Below, one piece after another: positions 20,852 to 34,700 of a stretch of DNA of 64,000 nucleotides; positions within the stretch are counted from its first letter, which is position 1, and each line of letters begins with the position of its first letter. The notes under the pieces are model-generated. The model saw only the letters and a program-made list of their open reading frames with translations. It was not told the origin of the DNA and made no database searches. This DNA comes from Paracyclopina nana (Eukaryota > Arthropoda > Copepoda > Cyclopoida > Cyclopettidae): positions 7,502,001 to 7,566,000 of the forward strand of contig JAGUCH010000004.1 of assembly GCA_019096065.1 (NCBI GenBank), written 5' to 3'. Both the position numbers and the translations under genes were made by a program.

Positions 20852-23800
20852 TTATTCCATTTCTAATTGAAGTAATAGGGCTTTCAGCAGTCTTGCCTCA
20901 AAAGTGACAGTATTTTTGCCTCGGTGCAATTGCACTTCTTCCAGGGGCTGCTCAATCACAGTCTTGACATTTTTGCCATAGATCTCGCACTGCTCAAGGA
21001 ACTGGATGCACTCCTGGATCACACTGTCCCTGACACTGATCATGTGCTTGGCCAGGTTCTCAATCAGGGAGAGAAAGCAGCGTTTGGCGTAAAACCAGGT
21101 GTCAGTGCCCAACTTTTTGTTGTACGGTTCCAGGCTCTTGATGACTCTGGACACGCCAAATTCGTAATTGCCTTTGGCGCAATACAATGTGCCAATCACC
21201 AAATTCACTATGCATAAGTGGAACACTTTCTTGTCCGGATCCTCATAAGCTAGCTGAAATATCAATTGCAAATTAGTTGAGAGAGGTGTGGAAAGTGGTA
21301 AATCCCGAGTAAATCATGCAAAGCCGAGCTTGCGAGGGCTGTTATGGATGAGATTAGCTGTTTTATGCATTAAAAAGAAATCTTTTTAAGCTTTCTAAAG
21401 TTTTCATTGGCAATGCTAAGTAACTTTATGTACCCATGGGGATATAAAGTTTTTTACAGCCCCGAAAATTTTAAGATAGTGTAGCATATGTATTTTGTAT
21501 CACCTGCTCCTCTTCCTTTTCAATTTTTCTCATGAGTTCCTCAGCTTCCTCGTTTTGAGAGGTCATAATGTAAGATACACACAGATTGGCCAATACAATT
21601 GCTGACACGTTCAAAATGCTAGGAAAAGACTCAATTATTGACACCTTTTGAGTGACCAAATCTTGTTACTTACCTGTCAAAGTTCTTCCTCACAATTGGC
21701 TCATAGAAACCTGTGGCCTCTTTGAATTTGTTCTCCTGCATGAACAGCACATGAGCCACATTGAGCTTCCAAATGTCACTTTCATTGCAAAATTCCACAC
21801 TTTTCCTAAACAGCTTTTCAACCTAAGAGCACAATGGGAATGTCATCATTTCAACATGTTCATCTTTAATTATTTACTTCTTTGCATTAGCTCATAATTA
21901 AGTTTTACCTGCTGGTACATTTCTAGGTCCCAGTAGATTTTTGCTTGAGCCATCAGAACTGGAATGTACCTGCCCAAAGCATCCTCATACTCATTAATAG
22001 CTCTCTTGACTGACTCATCATCATGTTGATTTCTGGCTTCCTGAACCTGCAATTAGGGCTCATCTAATTTACTTTTAATGTCACCACCACTCCAAGCCTA
22101 TTAATTTTCCATAAAAAGAAGTAATCTAGTGATTTTCTCACTTTGCATGAATGTACTACTTCTCCCATGTCATGTCTCACTTCAGCTAAGTACTAATGAT
22201 AAGTAAATTAAAGGAGAAAAGTCAGTAACCTGTTTGGTAAATTTCCTGAGCTGCTCAGTTTGCTTTGAGGCAATTGCATCAAACTTTCTGTAAGCCTCAT
22301 CTGGAGATGTTTGTTGAGTAATCAAAGCTTCCAGAAAGTCATACAAATGTGGACTCAAGTACCTTAAAAAAATAGTTGATCCAAAATTGGATATTTCATT
22401 CATGCAGATAAAATGTGAAATGTAATACTTGTATGTGAGGTGGGCATTTTCTGCCAAAACATCAGCTGCAAGGTCATAGTATTCATATTTGCAATAGAGC
22501 AGCAGCAAGTTGCCAAAAGTTTCTGGTGGAAAGGGGTTTTGCTGCAGGAGAAATTGCAATTTTTCAAATCCTTCAGTGGGCTTGTTATCCATATTCATTA
22601 GTGCCTGATTGTGCAATGTGACAGCATCCAGCTCATCCTCAGACCTGCAACAATAACAGAGGCATGTAGCTTACATCACTAGACACCAAAAATACGTGGT
22701 GTTACAACCATACATTAAATAGGAAAGCAACCTATTTTCAGGCTTCAAGAATTGCTACAGTCTACATGAAAGGTAAATACATTTTGATAATTGTACTTTG
22801 CAATTGCCTCTAACTAGTTTTTCTATAACAAAATATGATCTTCTTCTCAGGTTACATGAATACAGTTGAGTACAACAGCCTTATAGATGTAATTACCTTG
22901 GTGGCATGTCTGTCAAAGCCTCTTTGGCATTATCCATGTTTTTGAGAACATACTCTATGGCAGCCTTCAGATTAAAGGCTTCAATTAAAGCAGTCTCATG
23001 TAATGTCAATGTATTGCCCACACTTCTCACCTGGAGGAAATTTGAATGCATTGAAGCAGAGTTTTACCAAGTACACTTACTTCTATGCCCTCTGTTTGCA
23101 TGCCCACACTCAATTCAGGATGTTCCCTAATGCCTCTTTCAATTATATCAGCTATGTGCTTCAAAGCTGGAGCAAAGTCCTTCAGTCTAGTATAAGTAGG
23201 GAAAAACAAAAGTAGAGATCTGACATGTATGGGAATGGCCTACTATTACCTGTAGTAGCACAGAGCCACATTATAAGAAAGATGAGGATCATAGCCAACC
23301 ACATGTTGAGCTGTGTTGAACTTTGCCAAGGCTTCTTCATACCTGGCCTCTTTGTAGAGCAAACATCCTGTCAAATGTAAGCAATGTAAGCATGCCTTTA
23401 AGAGCTGGAATTTGTAATTCACCTCTGTTAATGTCTGTGTCAGGATCATCTGATGGACATTGATCCACTAAACTTTTTGCACCTGCCAGATCCTCTTCTC
23501 CATATTTAATGGCAGCTTGCAACTTTAACATCTGAAATACACCATATGTGTTTCAAGATGAATTATTAGCATAAAACTCCTCTTGGATGCAGTTGCTGTT
23601 CAATGTAATTTGCTGCTTGAGCTTTTGTTAGTAGATTTAGGTCCTCAAATTGGATATTTTGAGGGGAACATTATTTGAGCCAAAGCCAGAAAACTTTGCT
23701 AATAATCCCTTGAGTGCTCTAAAGAAAAATGGCTGCATTTACCTTCCCTTGTAGTTCAGGGTTTTCAATTTGGACAGTCACTTTCATGGCCTCTTCATAA

Positions 23801-24210
23801 AGGCAGGCTTGGTACAGGGCTTGTGCATAGTATATTTTGTAGTCTTCATTATCAGGGTAAAGCAGAGTTAATTGCTCATAGCAATTGGCTGCATTCACAA
23901 AATCCTTGTGATATTAATAATTATAATTGCATGATGGCTTTGCCAATGAAATAACTCTTCAAATGTTTGTTACCTGAGTGTAAAAGTAGCAATAAGCTAG
24001 AAGAGACAATGCAGCCCTTGATGAGGGGTTGGTGTCATAGATGTAAGAGAGGACATGAATAGCTTCATTAAACCTATAGCAAAAAGGTAGAATTACCTAG
24101 CACAAAAGTACAAAAGCTCAGCAGACAAGTTAAAAAGAGTACCTTTGCTCCTTTATCATGGTGTAAATGGTTTTTGTATACTCTCCATCCTTGATTTCAA
24201 TTGCTGCCAT
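20852..24210 (-). CDS. IFT70: Intraflagellar transport protein 70 (TTC30 family)
   Basis: Thirteen exons: 24143-24210, 23974-24073, 23743-23904, 23423-23531, 23250-23367, 23081-23186, 22897-23030, 22644-22429, 22230-22362, 21909-22046, 21674-21822, 21504-21618 and 20852-21253. They join in phase to 649 residues (human TTC30 proteins have 665). The protein is a chain of TPR helices. It contains near-invariant family blocks such as AALSLLAYCYFYTQ, LKLQAAIKYGEEDL, EAFNLKAAIEYVLK, FEKLQFLLQQNPFPPETFGN, MTSQNEEAEELMRKIEKEEE and IKSLEPYNKKLGTDTWFYAK. IFT70 is an IFT-B subunit wrapped around IFT52/IFT88 and is needed for cilium assembly and tubulin glutamylation. All introns are short. It is divergent with the first protease gene. 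Nothing looks damaged. Confidence 0.97.
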
Positions 24211-25141
24211 TTTGATTTGCAAGTTGAAGTCTTTCCAGTCAAATAATATTTGGAAAGCTTTATGATTATACCTGTGTTGTTCACTGACTCTCGGCTTTCT
24301 AAAATGATTCATTATCATGGTGGTTTGAACTATACCTGGGAGCTATTTTGCCAAAAATATTACTTCAATCTGGTAGCACTTTTTTTTCTAAAGCACTAAC
24401 TAAACGAGAATCAGTGAAGCTGCAATGCTCTTTTCAGTTAGTGCGCCATTGATGTATGCAGCCAAATTAACAAGTAGTATCAATTGAAATATTTCACTAA
24501 AGGTGGCTGTGAAAAATCTACTGGTTAATGATTATTGAATGACTTCATAAGCGGTCTTTATTGCTTTAAAGTACAAATAAGGATTTTTGCATGATAGGTG
24601 GCTTCCTAACATAATGTTATGGATAAAAAAAAGAAACAACTTGCTTAAAGATGAAAAACATGCTTTATTTCTCTTTCAAACAAAGCTTTGAAGAAAGAGA
24701 TTTAGGTACTCTGCATTATTCATCCACCTGGCCATGGATCAAATTGCAAGTGGTAATGCTATTTTGAGACTATTTCCTAAAAAACAAGGTTAGAGAAAAC
24801 ATCAATTTGCGCCTCTTGTTGCTTCACAGTGGCATGAGATATTTGCCTTTGTCTTGGGCTGTCCAAACAATTCAAAAGATAAAAGTCCTCTTTTTCTTTG
24901 ATGCTCAAAAGTAAATAAATCTAAAAGCCATAGTGAAAAATCCTTGTCAGCTGCCATTTTGGCCAGCCCTGACATTAGATATTCTTGAGATGCTGACATT
25001 ATTACTTAGTGTAACTTATATTAGCTCTAAAAAAAGAGAGTGGCAGTACATGACTAGGGTCCACTTATGAAAGATTTATCTGAATGCAAGCTTTTATCTT
25101 CTGAGTGGGTTTGAACATGCTTCTAGTAGCCGTTAGTAGCC
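24211..25141. other. Intergenic, divergent
   Basis: This gap lies between the starts of IFT70 (minus) and protease 1 (plus). A 65-codon minus frame at 24802-24999 has no family resemblance or splice support. Promoters are expected here but none could be pinpointed. Confidence 0.4.
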
Positions 25142-26202
25142 ATGAAGGCCTCATTAGCTTGTTTCACTTTTATCCTATTTCATTTTTCCACTTTGGCATT
25201 GGCCAAGTCCAGAATTTTAGGTGGCTCTGATGCAGCCCCTGGACAGTTTCCTCATCTTGTAAGGCAAAAGGTTTTTTTAAAGGATACACACCACATATCA
25301 ATATGATTCTCTTAAGGTGTCAATTTATGATGCAAAAAATAGTGACAATATTTGTGGGGGAGCCATTTTGACAGACTTCACCATTTTGACTGCTGGTCAT
25401 TGCTGTGAAATGATTGATCAAGCCTTCCACTATCACTGGTCAGATTTGGTCATTAAAGCTGGTGACCTAACGCTGTCTGACAATGCTGGAACAGAGCAAA
25501 CAGTGAAAGTATTCAATCATACCCTTCACCCTGATTACTCCAATACAGTTGGGCCCAAAAATGATGTCTGTCTCCTCTTCACTGACTCTAGTTTGTCCCT
25601 GAGTCATGCTGTCAATTCTAAGCCTTTGGCTGAAACTGAAGTGGAGCCAGGGACAGCTTGCCAATTGGCTGGTTGGGGATCTGACATGGTGGGTTAATTA
25701 GAAAAATTACTGAGAAGAGCTGTTCTCCTTACTGTTCAATATTTTAGTTTGGAGGAAACCCAACAGATCACCTTCAATTTGTAGATGTGAAGATAACTGA
25801 AGAAATAACCTGCCAATCAGCCCATCCTAGTACTTTTGATGCATCAATAATGCTATGTGCAGCTGAAGAGGTATCATTAACCAGTTTATATTAGTCATCT
25901 TCTGAAAGTAGAAATTACATTTGAAGGGTAAAGATGCCTGTGAAGGAGACAATGGCAGCCCATTGGTTTGCAATAACTTGATAGTTGGAATCAATAGTTT
26001 TGGAAGAGGTTGTGGCAACCCTTTGTATCCAAGAGTTTTCACCAAGGTATCAAAGTATACCAATTGGATCAAAGAAAATTGGGTTGGCAATGAACCCACT
26101 TCAACTGTTGCACCAACCACTACTTCAACATCAGGTTCTTGGGCTGTAATGGCCCCATCCTCCATCTTGATTCTTCTCTCAGGGTTTCTTTGCTTTCTCT
26201 AA
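25142..26202 (+). CDS. Trypsin-like pseudoprotease 1, GPI-type tail, catalytic Ser replaced by Asn
   Basis: Exons 25142-25258, 25317-25688, 25748-25870 and 25927-26202 give 295 residues. It has a signal peptide (MKASLACFTFILFHFSTLALA), an activation site at Arg before ILGG, His57 in LTAGHCC and Asp102 in NDVCLL. The Ser195 motif reads GDNGSP, so the nucleophile is Asn. Asp189 and Gly216/226-equivalent residues of a trypsin pocket remain. After the last helix comes a Thr/Ser/Pro stalk and a hydrophobic end (SSILILLSGFLCFL), which looks like a GPI signal with a small-residue site at SGS. The protein should be secreted and inactive as a protease; a binding or decoy role is possible. Introns are all phase 0 and shared with the other five paralogues. 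A polyadenylation-type AATAAA is at 26206. A decayed copy of its 3' end follows at about 26400. Confidence 0.9.
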
Positions 26203-26397
26203 CTGAATAAAAGCTCCATACCATAAACTTCCATCTCCTATTTGTACTCTTTTAATTTTACCAAGAATCTTCTAAAAGTTGGTATAGATGAAATGATGGC
26301 TGATATACCATTTAAGTAATTATTAACTGCAGATGGATTGAGTTTCTTTCATAATCCAACACATTTTCTAATACTTCTTTGAATTCAAATTAGCTTC

Positions 26398-26660
26398 TGG
26401 TATGCGATAATGTCACAATTGGTGTCTATTGTTTTGAAGTGGTTGTGGCAACACTTGATACATGTAGGTATCCCCTTTGGTATCATAGAGTACCACTTTT
26501 CTTAAAGTAAATATTGTTGGCAGTGAGCCAGTTTCAATAACATTATGACTCACAAGGGCCACATCAGGTTTTCTGCATTAAAAGGAACTTGATTCTTGTC
26601 TATGGGCTACTTCACTCTGTGTAACTGAATAAAAGCCAATGACAGTAAACTTCAATTTCC
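26398..26660 (+). pseudogene. Decayed duplicate of the last exon and 3' UTR of protease 1
   Basis: The segment aligns with 25970-26235: both carry ATTGGTGTC/TTGGAATC, then GGTTGTGGCAAC (26009 and 26441), a GTATC-A-AGTA-CA block, GTTGGCARTGA, ACATCAGGTT, and AATAAAAGC in the 3' UTR. Frames are broken by indels and stops. The period is about 430 bp and the similarity continues past the UTR, so it arose by tandem duplication. Confidence 0.7.
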
Positions 26661-27228
26661 TTTCTTGGCTAAGAACATTCAATAGAAATTTCCAGTTAAA
26701 GGGACACGATCACAAACTTGCCAAATATATTAGTTAGATGGATTTTGTCAAAAATTAGACACATTTTCTACAAGCTATTTGAATTTCTTAAGCAATTACA
26801 ATAACCATGCATTTTTTTCTAGGTATTGTTAGGAAAAAGTGAGTTGTACTTATACCACACAAAAGGAAGGTATTGCTCTGATAAAATAAAAATGTTTTGC
26901 CATGTGTTAGATGAATATGGGGATACTGAGCAATAAGATAATCAAAAGTACTATGTGACTCAGCATCAGTAAAACATTTTTGTCTCATATTTTATGTAGC
27001 ATCCAGGCTGAAGAAAAGTGCAAGGTAGATTTTGTTCCTCATAGTCTATTATTTTTAGAAAAATTGGTTGCTGTGATACAGTCAGTGACCTTAAGCATCA
27101 AAGCGTAGAAATATTCAGATAGCATGATATAATTGAGGCTTTTATTTACTTAATTACTCATTTTATGCTCAATTAGAATTGATAGATAAGGGAGTTGAGT
27201 TGAGAACATTGAAGTGAGTTCATCAAAA

Positions 27229-28288
<1,060 letters not shown>

Positions 28289-28465
28289 AAGGCAAATAAA
28301 AAGATGAATAGTTACTGCTGCGGCTTGGCTTTATCCACTTTATTGATGTCAGTGTCAAAACAGCATTTGAGTGCTTATCTTGGCCTTTTAAGTTTTTGTA
28401 GGGTAACAAAGAGATGTTGTGTTGTGTGAGATAATATGAATGAATCATAGATAGGCAACCTCAAT

Positions 28466-29557
<1,092 letters not shown>

Positions 29558-29754
29558 TTTTTTATTCAAGTCTTTTTTACATTGATTTTTTGTGTCATGC
29601 TTAATAATGAAACAAGAATAAAGAAGTTATCTGGAATATAGAAAGTTTTTACATAAGTCAATCAACATTCAACTACAATAACATGACAGATTTGACTAGA
29701 TAAGATAAATAGAACAGAATGCCATTTAAACTAATTGTGTGAGAGAGGACAGAA

Positions 29755-30858
29755 ATGACAAACTTGCTAGCTTTCTTCCTTCTCATAGTGCCATTTTTTG
29801 CTTTGGCAGCCTCTAGCAATGTAAAGATTGTTGGTGGAGAAGAAGCCTCACATGGGCAATTTCCTTATATGGTAAGCTATCCTTTCTTTGAGAAAGAACC
29901 AAGTTAATTTGATTTTACCTGTGCAGGTTTCCATTTATTCCAAAAAGAGCAATTTAACTCATTGTGGTGGTTCAATTTACTCAGGGGAAGTTATCATAAC
30001 TTCTGCTCAATGCTGCTTGAACATGGGTGATTTATCAGGGTTTCAAGTAATTGCTGGTGAATTTAACTTTGACCATGAGGATGGTACTGAACAGGTCAGA
30101 AATATTGACACAACCAGAATGCATCCTAGTTACAATGACTCTACTCATGAAAATGATGTTTGCTTGGTCTACTTGAAAGTACCCTTGGATACTTCAAGCA
30201 ATTTTGTTGAGCCAATTGAACTCACTAACATCCCACCAGAGACTGGCTCGAGCTGCAACGTTTCTGGCTGGGGGCCACTTAATGTAAGTTAACTTTGCTT
30301 CACTAAAAAATCGAAATTAACCTTGCTGCTGTTAAAGGATGGATCACCTAGTGCTCAAGTTCTCCATTGGGCAACTGTCAAAGTAGATGAATTGGATGAT
30401 TGCAAAAAGGCTTATGGAACTTATGGCATAACTGTTTTTCAGGACTCAATGTTGTGTGCATCTGAAGAGGTAAGGCTTTAAAATGCTCAAATCACTTATA
30501 TTGCCTTATTGTGGACTTACAGGGAGAGGACTTTTGTGAGTCAGACAAGGGAGGTCCTCTGGTGAGCAGTAAACAACTAGTGGGAATTGCCAGTTTTTAT
30601 ACAAGCTGTGCAGCAAAATTATTTCCTGGAATTTATGCAAATGTTGCTCACTACAAAGAATGGATTGAGTCCAATGCTAATCAGAAGCCAAGCTCCACTT
30701 CTTCAACATCAACAATCACAACAAGTTCTGTAAAAACTAGTACAACTGTTGCTACCTCAGAAACTTATTCCACTACCACTTTAACTACATCAGAAGCCTC
30801 ACAGCTCGAGCTTTGTCCAATTTTCTTAATTGTAGCTTATATCTTCTCACTTCACTGA
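29755..30858 (+). CDS. Trypsin-like pseudoprotease 4, His and Ser both lost, long mucin-like stalk
   Basis: Exons 29755-29871, 29927-30283, 30338-30469 and 30523-30858 give 313 residues. A signal peptide (MTNLLAFFLLIVPFFALA) and KIVGG are intact. The His57 site reads TSAQCC (His to Gln), and the Ser195 motif reads ESDKGGP, with Lys at 195 and Ser in place of Gly193. Asp102 (NDVCLV) and Asp189 (EDFC) persist. With two of three triad residues and part of the oxyanion hole gone it cannot be a normal protease, yet the reading frame and splice sites are clean. It has the longest stalk of the family, about 45 Ser/Thr-rich residues, followed by a short hydrophobic end (CPIFLIVAYIFSL). A GPI-anchored, O-glycosylated binding protein is a reasonable guess. 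Confidence 0.9.
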
Positions 30859-31789
30859 GTGTGAAATAAACAAAAATGAATGAGCTTGTTATAAGCTGGC
30901 AAAAAGTCGATATTTCAGGGAGGAATGCTATGCTGAAATTTGCCAGAAATGAAGCCACTTAAGGTTAGGAATTTAGATATTCTACAGTATGGCAAGCATA
31001 CTTTTTATCACAGATTCCAATCCCCAAGTATTGGCTAAAAATCTGCTCACAAAGCAGATTTTACTGAAGAATTTTACCTTTTCCAAGTTCCATCAACTAT
31101 TTGCAATAACAATATACTGAGCATGCTCTATTTTAAGATATGAGCCCTTCTCTTCAATGCCAATTTGGATTATTTAAACATTGAAACAAGCCGATTTCTT
31201 TTTAATTTCTTTGATTTTGTCATGCTCAAAATGTGTCTCATTTTGCGCGCATACTGCATGCTCTTAAAAGGTACAATATGAAAAAGCAATAAAAAGGTGT
31301 GCAAGTAACATGTAAAAGTTACTCTTCATATTTCTAATTTCCTAGTTGGTAGGTGACGTTGCAGTAACGAGCCAAGTCAATCTCATGTCAGCCGCATACA
31401 TCTGTCCAAATCATTAGCTGAAATCAAAGGCATCAAGGAATGAATAGTGTTGACAAGTGCGTTGTACATGACCAAGTGTTCCCAAATAACTTAGAATTGC
31501 TTACAAGAAAAGGAAGAACAAGGCAAGAAAAATAAAAGAAAAAAAAATTATTGTGGATTTTGATCATTGGCCTCAAATATTGATGTTCGGTTCAACTGGC
31601 GTGCTAAGTTTGTTGTCATAACACAAAATGTAAACAAAGTCCACGCGGCCAAAAACTTGACTCGCAATGCTGGGTTCCATGCAGAAACTCTGATTCCTTT
31701 AATTATTGGGTGAGCAGCGTACTCGAGATTTGTATTTATAAATCACTAATTGAAAAGCTTCTTTTCATTGGTAATTCCAGGCAGAAAGG
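30859..31789. other. Intergenic
   Basis: This gap lies between protease 4 and the glycosyltransferase. An acceptor (TTCCAG) ten bases before the glycosyltransferase ATG implies a 5'-UTR exon somewhere here. No other feature was recognised. Confidence 0.4.
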
Positions 31790-34700
31790 ATGAGGCTGAA
31801 AGCTTCTAAGCTGCTTTGGATTACAGCTGCACTTGGTTCGCTGCTTTTTTTGGTTTACCATAAAAGCCTCCATATTTCTCTGCCAATATGCTCAAGACAT
31901 CCAGTGAATACTTTGCTTGAAGATCTTTCAGCTCCACTAAATTGCAATCTGATCAGTTCCAATTGCTCAGAAATCAACTGGGAATTTTACACTGAACATG
32001 CAACCATTTCTAGGCTTGAGAATTGCTCAAATTACTTCCAGAAGTTTCCTTCAACTGCGTTTTTCAAGGTGAGTTTTCTACTCTTTCTAAAAGTTACTAA
32101 TTGAGCATTTTTTCAGAGTTGCTAGCCTGACTGAAAGATTTCTTATATTTGCTAGGCCTCTGAGGGAAATGACCTCAAATTGAGTTTTGCCATTATGGCT
32201 CACAATGAGTTGCCTTTGCTAGAAGTACTTTTAGCCTCCATCTTTCGGCCTTATCACTCCTATTGCTTTTTTGTGGACGCCAAGTCTGATAATTGGTATT
32301 TCGAGTGAGTCAATTACCTGACTTTCATAAGACCCAATTTTTTTAAATAGCAGTTTTTTCAGAAGTGTTGTGAAGCTGATCAACTGCTACAAGCTCCATT
32401 TTCCAAAGGTACCTTTCTCATTTGATTTTCAGCTAAAAACTTGGTTGACAAGAGTAACTAACTAATAGCTAATGCCCACACATTATAGATTTCCTTGAAA
32501 GAGCTTGGTGAAAGGTAATTTCCCATTGAGTTAATTAAGCTATTAGACATGGGTTTGGAGGTATGAGGATGCTAATTATTGATGAAAGCATTATTTATGC
32601 CTCGAGCAAACCATTTCACAGTGGTTAAAGTTACCGCTTTCAATCTCATTCAAAATAGGCGCGAAATTGACGTAGTACCTTTTTCTTATAACCGTAAGCC
32701 ATAAACAGGCTCTCATAGCTCCTCATATACTAAAATGCGCGACATGCGCGACATGCGCGACAAACTACTAAAATGCGCGACATGCAAAGCACAATACTCC
32801 AAAGACATATTCTTAAAGTGATTTTAAAATAAAAATAAAACTTAAAATTTCTCATTTTGGCTTAAAAGAGGAGAGTGCTCATATTAAAGCTATTAAAAAG
32901 TGCCAACTTTTGCCAAAAAAAGGCTCAAAACACAAATTGCTTCAATTTTAACTATTATTATTAGTAATAACTAAATGCGTTACAGCTTGATAATTAATAT
33001 AAGGCTTGGTTCACGTGTACTTTTAATGAAAGATAATTCATAATTTCTGGCAAGATTATTCTTCTCAGTAAAAGAACTATGCCATAATTTCGACCGTAAT
33101 CTAAGGTTAACATATGGAGCTCTATCAATGTAATTACAAAAAAGGTAACTAAGAATCAATAATAGAAAAAATAGTATTTTAGGAAGTAGTTACAAAATTA
33201 TTTTTTTTGCATATTAGCTGTTTGTCGTGCATGTCGCGCATTTTAGCTGTAGCGCATGTAGCGCATTTTAGTAGTTTGTCGCGCATGTCGCGCTTGTCGT
33301 GGCCATGGCTTCGACTAAAATCCGCAAGTAAGAATATGGCTCTTCTAGTTTCACCCTATGGCTGCTTGAAAATAGCCAAAAATGGCTCTTCTACCATTTT
33401 TCCAAAAATAGGCTTTATTCAAGACAAATTGATTTGTTAGGCAAATTTTCATCTTTTTCGGCCAATGCACACTTATACGTATATGGACACTTTTAAAAGC
33501 CTAGAAGTCATTCATATTGATGTCATCTCATTTCTTTTCTTGATCTGTTTTAAATCTGTTTTTGTTTTTAAGTACTGAAAAGTTTATTCAACAGAAAATT
33601 CATTTTCATGTAAAAGATAACATAAGTAAAGTTAATTTTCATTAATTTGGTATTTGCATCACTTTTTGAGTTTCTCTCCATTATTGTGCTAATAGCTGAT
33701 TCTGTTGTTGTGGTGGTAGTTGTAGTAATATCATAAGATTTGATCCAGTCAACATAGTGCATGACTTTTGTGTAAACACCTGCATAATCAGAATCAGCAC
33801 ATCCAATGCCATAGCTGGTTATACCAACCAGCTGCCCATTGCAAGCCAATGGTCCACCACTATCACCTTGGCAAGTGTCTTTTCCCTTAAAAGAAAGTAT
33901 ATTTTATCTTAATGTAACTAGAAACAAAAAATTCAATTTACAGGGCTTGATGCACAAACATGAATGTCATTCTTGATTTGATATCCTGCAAGTGTGTATT
34001 GAGATTGACAAGCTTGGTGGGATTGAATTGAAACATTAGCATATTGAAGCACACTTGAAATGGAAGAGCCATCTGGATTAGTCTAGATCAACTAAATTAC
34101 TTTTTGGTGTTTCTTTAAAGGAACAATTGTACCTTGCCCCATCCTGATATAACACACTCTGTACCAGCTGGTATTTCCTTAGTTGCCAAGGGCAATTTTT
34201 TTGCATAATTGCCATTCAAGTTTAGAGGACTTTTTAGAAACAGCAGGCAAATGTCATTTTCTAGGGTACTTGATTCATACGAGGGATGGATTAAAAACTC
34301 ATCTATGTATCTCTTTTGCTCTGTTAAGTCACTAAAGAACAAATTTTGTTCTCCTGCCACAATTTGAAGACTGTTGAGGCCTCCAACACCTTCACAACAA
34401 TGAGCAGCAGTGATTATCATAATGGATGAATAGATAGTCCCACCACACACATTATACCCATCAGTGTATTGCCAAGATACCTATAATTAAAATGAGATAC
34501 TTTGAAGTTATTAATCATTTCATAGAGTCAGAGTACTTGAACCCATTCAATTACAGCTTATCTCGATATGCTCCTATCACATTTTTTGCAACTAAGTTTT
34601 AAGTACTTTTACAAAGGTTGAGAACTCAATAAAAGTAGGCTATTCATAAAACAACAAGCATAAGCTCGCATAGTTGCCTCTGGATTGTTACTTTACAAAA

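Noticed and set aside
24802..24999. 65-codon minus frame upstream of IFT70
   Set aside because: No family resemblance and no flanking splice signals; likely chance.
33207..33440. Plus frame with Ser/Cys/His repeats in the glycosyltransferase intron
   Set aside because: It overlaps the GCGCGACAT inverted-repeat element and is a by-product of it.
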